From an uncultured Pseudomonadales bacterium (GTDB lineage: Bacteria > Pseudomonadota > Gammaproteobacteria > Pseudomonadales > Porticoccaceae), in the NCBI GenBank assembly GCA_943788875.1, contig CALSSA010000011.1, positions 1-64,000 on the forward strand: a DNA stretch of 64,000 nt, written 5' to 3'. Made by a program: the position numbers and the translations under genes. Below the pieces are notes generated by a model. The model saw nothing but the letters and a program-made list of their open reading frames with translations. It made no database searches and was not told where the DNA came from. Shown here one piece after another: positions 61,415 through 64,000 of this stretch; positions within the stretch are counted from its first letter, which is position 1, and every line of letters begins with the position of its first letter.

Positions 61415-63265
61415 CTAGGGTTGAATTGCGACAACCTTACCGCGTTTAAAAGCTGCCCACTTTTGTTGCCGCTCAACAATACCATCAGACAGACTGAGAA
61501 GTCCGGTAGCGCCAAACAGTGGCAGGGCAGTCTCAGATTCAAGTACCTTGAGATTTCTGTGTAGTAAAAAAGCATCGTAGCCGACCGCGTACAGATGTCT
61601 GTAGGCAGTGTGCAGGCGCTGATCGGGCTGCAGAGGCATTGCCATCTGTCCCGGCAAGGTCCAGGGCATGGCACTAAACTCTACGCTGGAGAGGTCTCTA
61701 TCCAAACTTGCTTGCTGAGTCCCATTGTATATATGTGATGTGGCTACTACAGGTACATCAGAGGCATAGAGAAAATCCAGTGCTGGTTTAATTTGCCGCG
61801 CCACCATTGGGTAGCCCAGCACTACCACCAGATCAATATCCTGTCGGCGGCGAGCACTGGTTTGAATGCGGCTGTTGATAAAGCGTTTAAGCTGACGACC
61901 GCGATCTTCGCTCAGATCGATTTGCAGTGGCGGTTTGAGCAGTGGGGTAAAATCTCGAGTTGCCGAGGGATATATCACCTGACTTAGTACAGTGCCGCCT
62001 TTGTTGTTCCAGTACTCATTAAAAAATACTGCAGCCCTGTTGCCCCAGCCATTATCTGGCGCCACGATCAGCACATTGCGTTGGCCTTTGCGCCAGGCGC
62101 GATCTGCGATCTGGCTGATCTCATCCAATGGCGATAGGCCAAACTGATAGAGATTTTTTGCTTGCACCTGACTGTTATTATCAATGCGATTGAGACTGAT
62201 AGTGGGCACTGGCAGAGACTCTAGTGGCAGCAGATCCTCCACCTCAGAGCGACGCATAGGGCCAATAATTAATTCGGCGCCGTCTTCTACAGCAATATTG
62301 TAGGCTTGCTGCATAGATTCGGCACTGCTGTCATAAATACGCACGCGAGGCACCGAAGCCGAGCCCGATTCAATATTGTCCTGCTGCTGTGCAAGCAAGT
62401 CGTAATAGGCACCCATAAAACCATCGAGCAATGTATAGCTGGGCATCTCGTATTGACCTTGCAAAGGCAGTAGCAGAGCGATCTGTGCTGGCGCCTTACC
62501 AGTCCTGCCTGTGAGGCCCAGCGCCGTTGGCGGTAATTTTGCAGCAGGATGGGTTTTCCAGCGCTGGCGCCAGTCCTTGAGAGCCTGCTGATGGGCAATG
62601 TGATTGGCCTGATAGAGCCGATTTAACTCGGCCAGTTGCAGCCAGCCCGCTAGCTGGGTATCCCGGTGATCACGTCCTTGCTTTAAATAACTAAAAGGCT
62701 GGGCATTGAGCTGGTGCCATATATGATCATGGACTGCTCTGGTATCGCGCTGGCCTCTGCTTAGTGCAGCCAGCCGAATATAACCCTGTAGAGACTGCTC
62801 CGCATCTCCCTGAGCCAGATCAATCTCAGCCTGTAATCTGATGGTGCGCTGTTGTAATTCAAGATCAAAATCAGCGCTGATAAAAACAAAGCGCTCCTGC
62901 TGGAGATAGGCAGAAGCTTCAAGCGCACGGCTCATACTCAGATCTAGCTGAGTACTCAGCAGAATAAACTGGACGTATTCGCGATCAGTCAGTTGATCAC
63001 TATCGATCAGCATAAGAGTGTCGGCGATTCTTTGTGGGTCTCCGGCAAATAGAATAGCTGCCTGCAGCAGCAATGCGTCAGGTTGCTCTTCGAGTCTTGC
63101 CTGCTGCAGCAATCTTTCCGCCTGAGCAAGATCAGAGTTATCGATTGCTTCAATCTCAATGACCGGTGTCGAGCTAGTTTCCATGGTTGTTGTTGGCGCA
63201 CAGCCACTAATAAAGGCTAAGATGCACAAACTGTAAGCAATCAATGGCAGAACATTTTTATTCAT
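61415..63265 (-). CDS. lpoA: Penicillin-binding protein activator LpoA
   Basis: Outer-membrane lipoprotein that activates PBP1A. The 616-aa precursor has lipobox FISGC, an N-terminal helical TPR-like domain (about 30-245) and a C-terminal periplasmic-binding-protein-like domain starting IALLLPLQGQYEMPSYTLLD, with VYDSSAESMQQAYN-like RIYDSSAESMQQAYNIAVED, GAELIIGPMRRSEVEDL and SATRDFTPLLK. Its start codon shares bases with the divergent rsmI start (CATG at 63263-63266). Confidence 0.95.
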   Translation of the reverse strand: MNKNVLPLIAYSLCILAFISGCAPTTTMETSSTPVIEIEAIDNSDLAQAERLLQQARLEEQPDALLLQAAILFAGDPQRIADTLMLIDSDQLTDREYVQFILLSTQLDLSMSRALEASAYLQQERFVFISADFDLELQQRTIRLQAEIDLAQGDAEQSLQGYIRLAALSRGQRDTRAVHDHIWHQLNAQPFSYLKQGRDHRDTQLAGWLQLAELNRLYQANHIAHQQALKDWRQRWKTHPAAKLPPTALGLTGRTGKAPAQIALLLPLQGQYEMPSYTLLDGFMGAYYDLLAQQQDNIESGSASVPRVRIYDSSAESMQQAYNIAVEDGAELIIGPMRRSEVEDLLPLESLPVPTISLNRIDNNSQVQAKNLYQFGLSPLDEISQIADRAWRKGQRNVLIVAPDNGWGNRAAVFFNEYWNNKGGTVLSQVIYPSATRDFTPLLKPPLQIDLSEDRGRQLKRFINSRIQTSARRRQDIDLVVVLGYPMVARQIKPALDFLYASDVPVVATSHIYNGTQQASLDRDLSSVEFSAMPWTLPGQMAMPLQPDQRLHTAYRHLYAVGYDAFLLHRNLKVLESETALPLFGATGLLSLSDGIVERQQKWAAFKRGKVVAIQP

Positions 63266-64000
63266 GAATTCTCATCAATCCGGTACGTTATATATAGTCG
63301 CCACACCCATAGGCAATCTGGGAGATATGGTACCTCGGGCCATAGCGACACTCAACGCAGTCAGTGTAATCGCCTGCGAGGATACTCGCCACAGCAAAAA
63401 GCTGCTCGACCACTTTAGTATAGATAAACCCTGCGTTGCCTATCATGATCATACGGACAAAAAATCCAGTTACAACCTGCTCAAACGACTGAGTAATGGC
63501 GAAGATGTGGCCTTGATCTCAGATGCAGGCACACCGTTGATCTCCGATCCGGGCTATAGACTAGTCGCCGAAGCTCGCTTGCAGGGTTACAGTGTTATTC
63601 CAATACCTGGGGCGAGTGCTGTGGTAGCGGCACTGAGTGTCGCTGGCCTGCCCACCGATAAATTTAAATTTATCGGCTTTCTACCCGCCAAGAGCAGCCA
63701 GCGCAAAAGTGCTCTGACTGACCTTAAGACTGGGGCTGAGACCATGGTCTGTTATGAAGCGCCCCATCGGATTGTGGATACATTGCAGGATATGGTTGCG
63801 GTATTTGGCGCTGAGCGGCCTGCTTTTATGGCCCGTGAAATCACCAAAACTTTTGAAACCTACCTCCATGGCAGTCTGGTGCAACTGCTTGAACAGGTAC
63901 AAGCGGATAGCAATCAGCAGCGTGGCGAAATTGTGTTGGTGATTGGTGGGCAGAGTGGCGAGACAGATAATGTCTCCGTGGATGCAGAAAAAATTCTCGG
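63264..64000 (+). CDS. rsmI: 16S rRNA (cytidine-1402 2'-O) methyltransferase RsmI (3' end outside window)
   Basis: SAM-dependent tetrapyrrole-methylase-fold enzyme that modifies C1402 of 16S rRNA. The first 245 codons are present: MNSHQSGTLYIVATPIGNLG, VIACEDTRHSKKLLDHF, ALISDAGTPLISDPGYRLV, IPGASAVVAALSVAGLPTDK, FIGFLPAKSSQRK, VCYEAPHRIVDTL and RGEIVLVIGG. It runs off the right edge. It is divergent from lpoA with overlapping start codons and no intergenic space. Confidence 0.96.
   Translation, partial: MNSHQSGTLYIVATPIGNLGDMVPRAIATLNAVSVIACEDTRHSKKLLDHFSIDKPCVAYHDHTDKKSSYNLLKRLSNGEDVALISDAGTPLISDPGYRLVAEARLQGYSVIPIPGASAVVAALSVAGLPTDKFKFIGFLPAKSSQRKSALTDLKTGAETMVCYEAPHRIVDTLQDMVAVFGAERPAFMAREITKTFETYLHGSLVQLLEQVQADSNQQRGEIVLVIGGQSGETDNVSVDAEKIL

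Noticed and set aside
61360..61674. 104-codon minus-strand ORF between lpoA and yraN
   Set aside because: It is an out-of-frame shadow of the lpoA 3' end and yraN start.
1..64000. Defence islands, toxin-antitoxin modules, intact insertion sequences, biosynthetic clusters
   Set aside because: Nearly every gene has a housekeeping or conserved-context assignment; RatA/RatB are named as toxin-antitoxin in E. coli but belong to conserved Coq10-like and RnfH families, not a mobile module.

Overview
The window is a dense stretch of gammaproteobacterial chromosome of moderate GC. Protein motifs and gene order point to a marine, free-living relative of Pseudomonas and Cellvibrionales (SAR92/Porticoccus-like); this placement is inferred from synteny and protein resemblance, not from an rRNA gene, as none is present. 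Synteny blocks shared with Pseudomonas are cbrX-cbrA-cbrB-pcnB-folK-panB, serB-fimX, lolB-ispE-tRNA-Gln-prs-rplY-pth-ychF and hemA-prfA-prmC. Blocks shared with E. coli are zapG/zapE-rplM-rpsI-petABC-sspAB and rsmI/lpoA-yraN-diaA-dolP.

Layout. 1-2.7 kb: the 5' part of ilvC with its divergent regulator ilvY and a LysR-type operator, then a duplicated-domain lipoprotein. 2.8-4.35 kb is the least ordinary part: a DedA protein with an abnormal 5' end, a phage terminase small-subunit remnant, a second broken ORF, a tRNA-Met, and an orphan perfect CRP-type site in front of a gene-free segment that can fold into a long terminator-ended RNA. 4.3-13.2 kb: a minus-strand run (PQQ-type sugar dehydrogenase, EamA exporter, ychF, pth, rplY, prs, tRNA-Gln, ispE, lolB, TPR lipoprotein). 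13.4-16.6 kb: hemA-prfA-prmC. 16.6-28.9 kb: mixed transport and housekeeping genes (MATE, DoxX, RhlB-type helicase with a frameshifted 18-bp repeat tail, cysZ, smpB, NSS and AGCS symporters, ratA-ratB, bamE/fur, a DUF2235 hydrolase, glutathione peroxidase). 28.9-37 kb: panB, a deoxynucleoside kinase, folK, pcnB and the CbrXAB-like two-component system. 37-44.7 kb: gluQ, dksA, sfsA, a small Rieske protein, an M15 peptidase, cysE, ahpA-like and serB. 44.7-48.4 kb: a FimX-like degenerate GGDEF/EAL protein and a PilZ-like partner. 48.6-53.6 kb: efp-epmA, a second cysE, comF, zapG and zapE. 53.7-59.8 kb: rplM-rpsI, petA with a fused cytochrome b/c1 gene, sspAB and thiolase. 59.8-64 kb: dolP, diaA, yraN, lpoA and the start of rsmI.

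Functionally, several genes work together. efp and epmA supply and lysylate EF-P. petA and the petBC fusion make the whole bc1 complex. CbrX/CbrA/CbrB resemble the Pseudomonas carbon/nitrogen balance system. However, the CbrB homologue has lost the GAFTGA loop and the Walker B acidic pair, so sigma-54 activation looks impossible. The cbrB-pcnB gap, where Pseudomonas encodes the Hfq/Crc-sequestering sRNA CrcZ, still holds an AAN-repeat tract and an intrinsic terminator here. No CRISPR array, intact insertion sequence or complete prophage was seen. The most novel candidates are the possible CRP-controlled structured RNA at about 4147-4350, the degenerate CbrB with a CrcZ-like locus, the cytochrome b/c1 fusion, and the repeat frameshift in the helicase tail.
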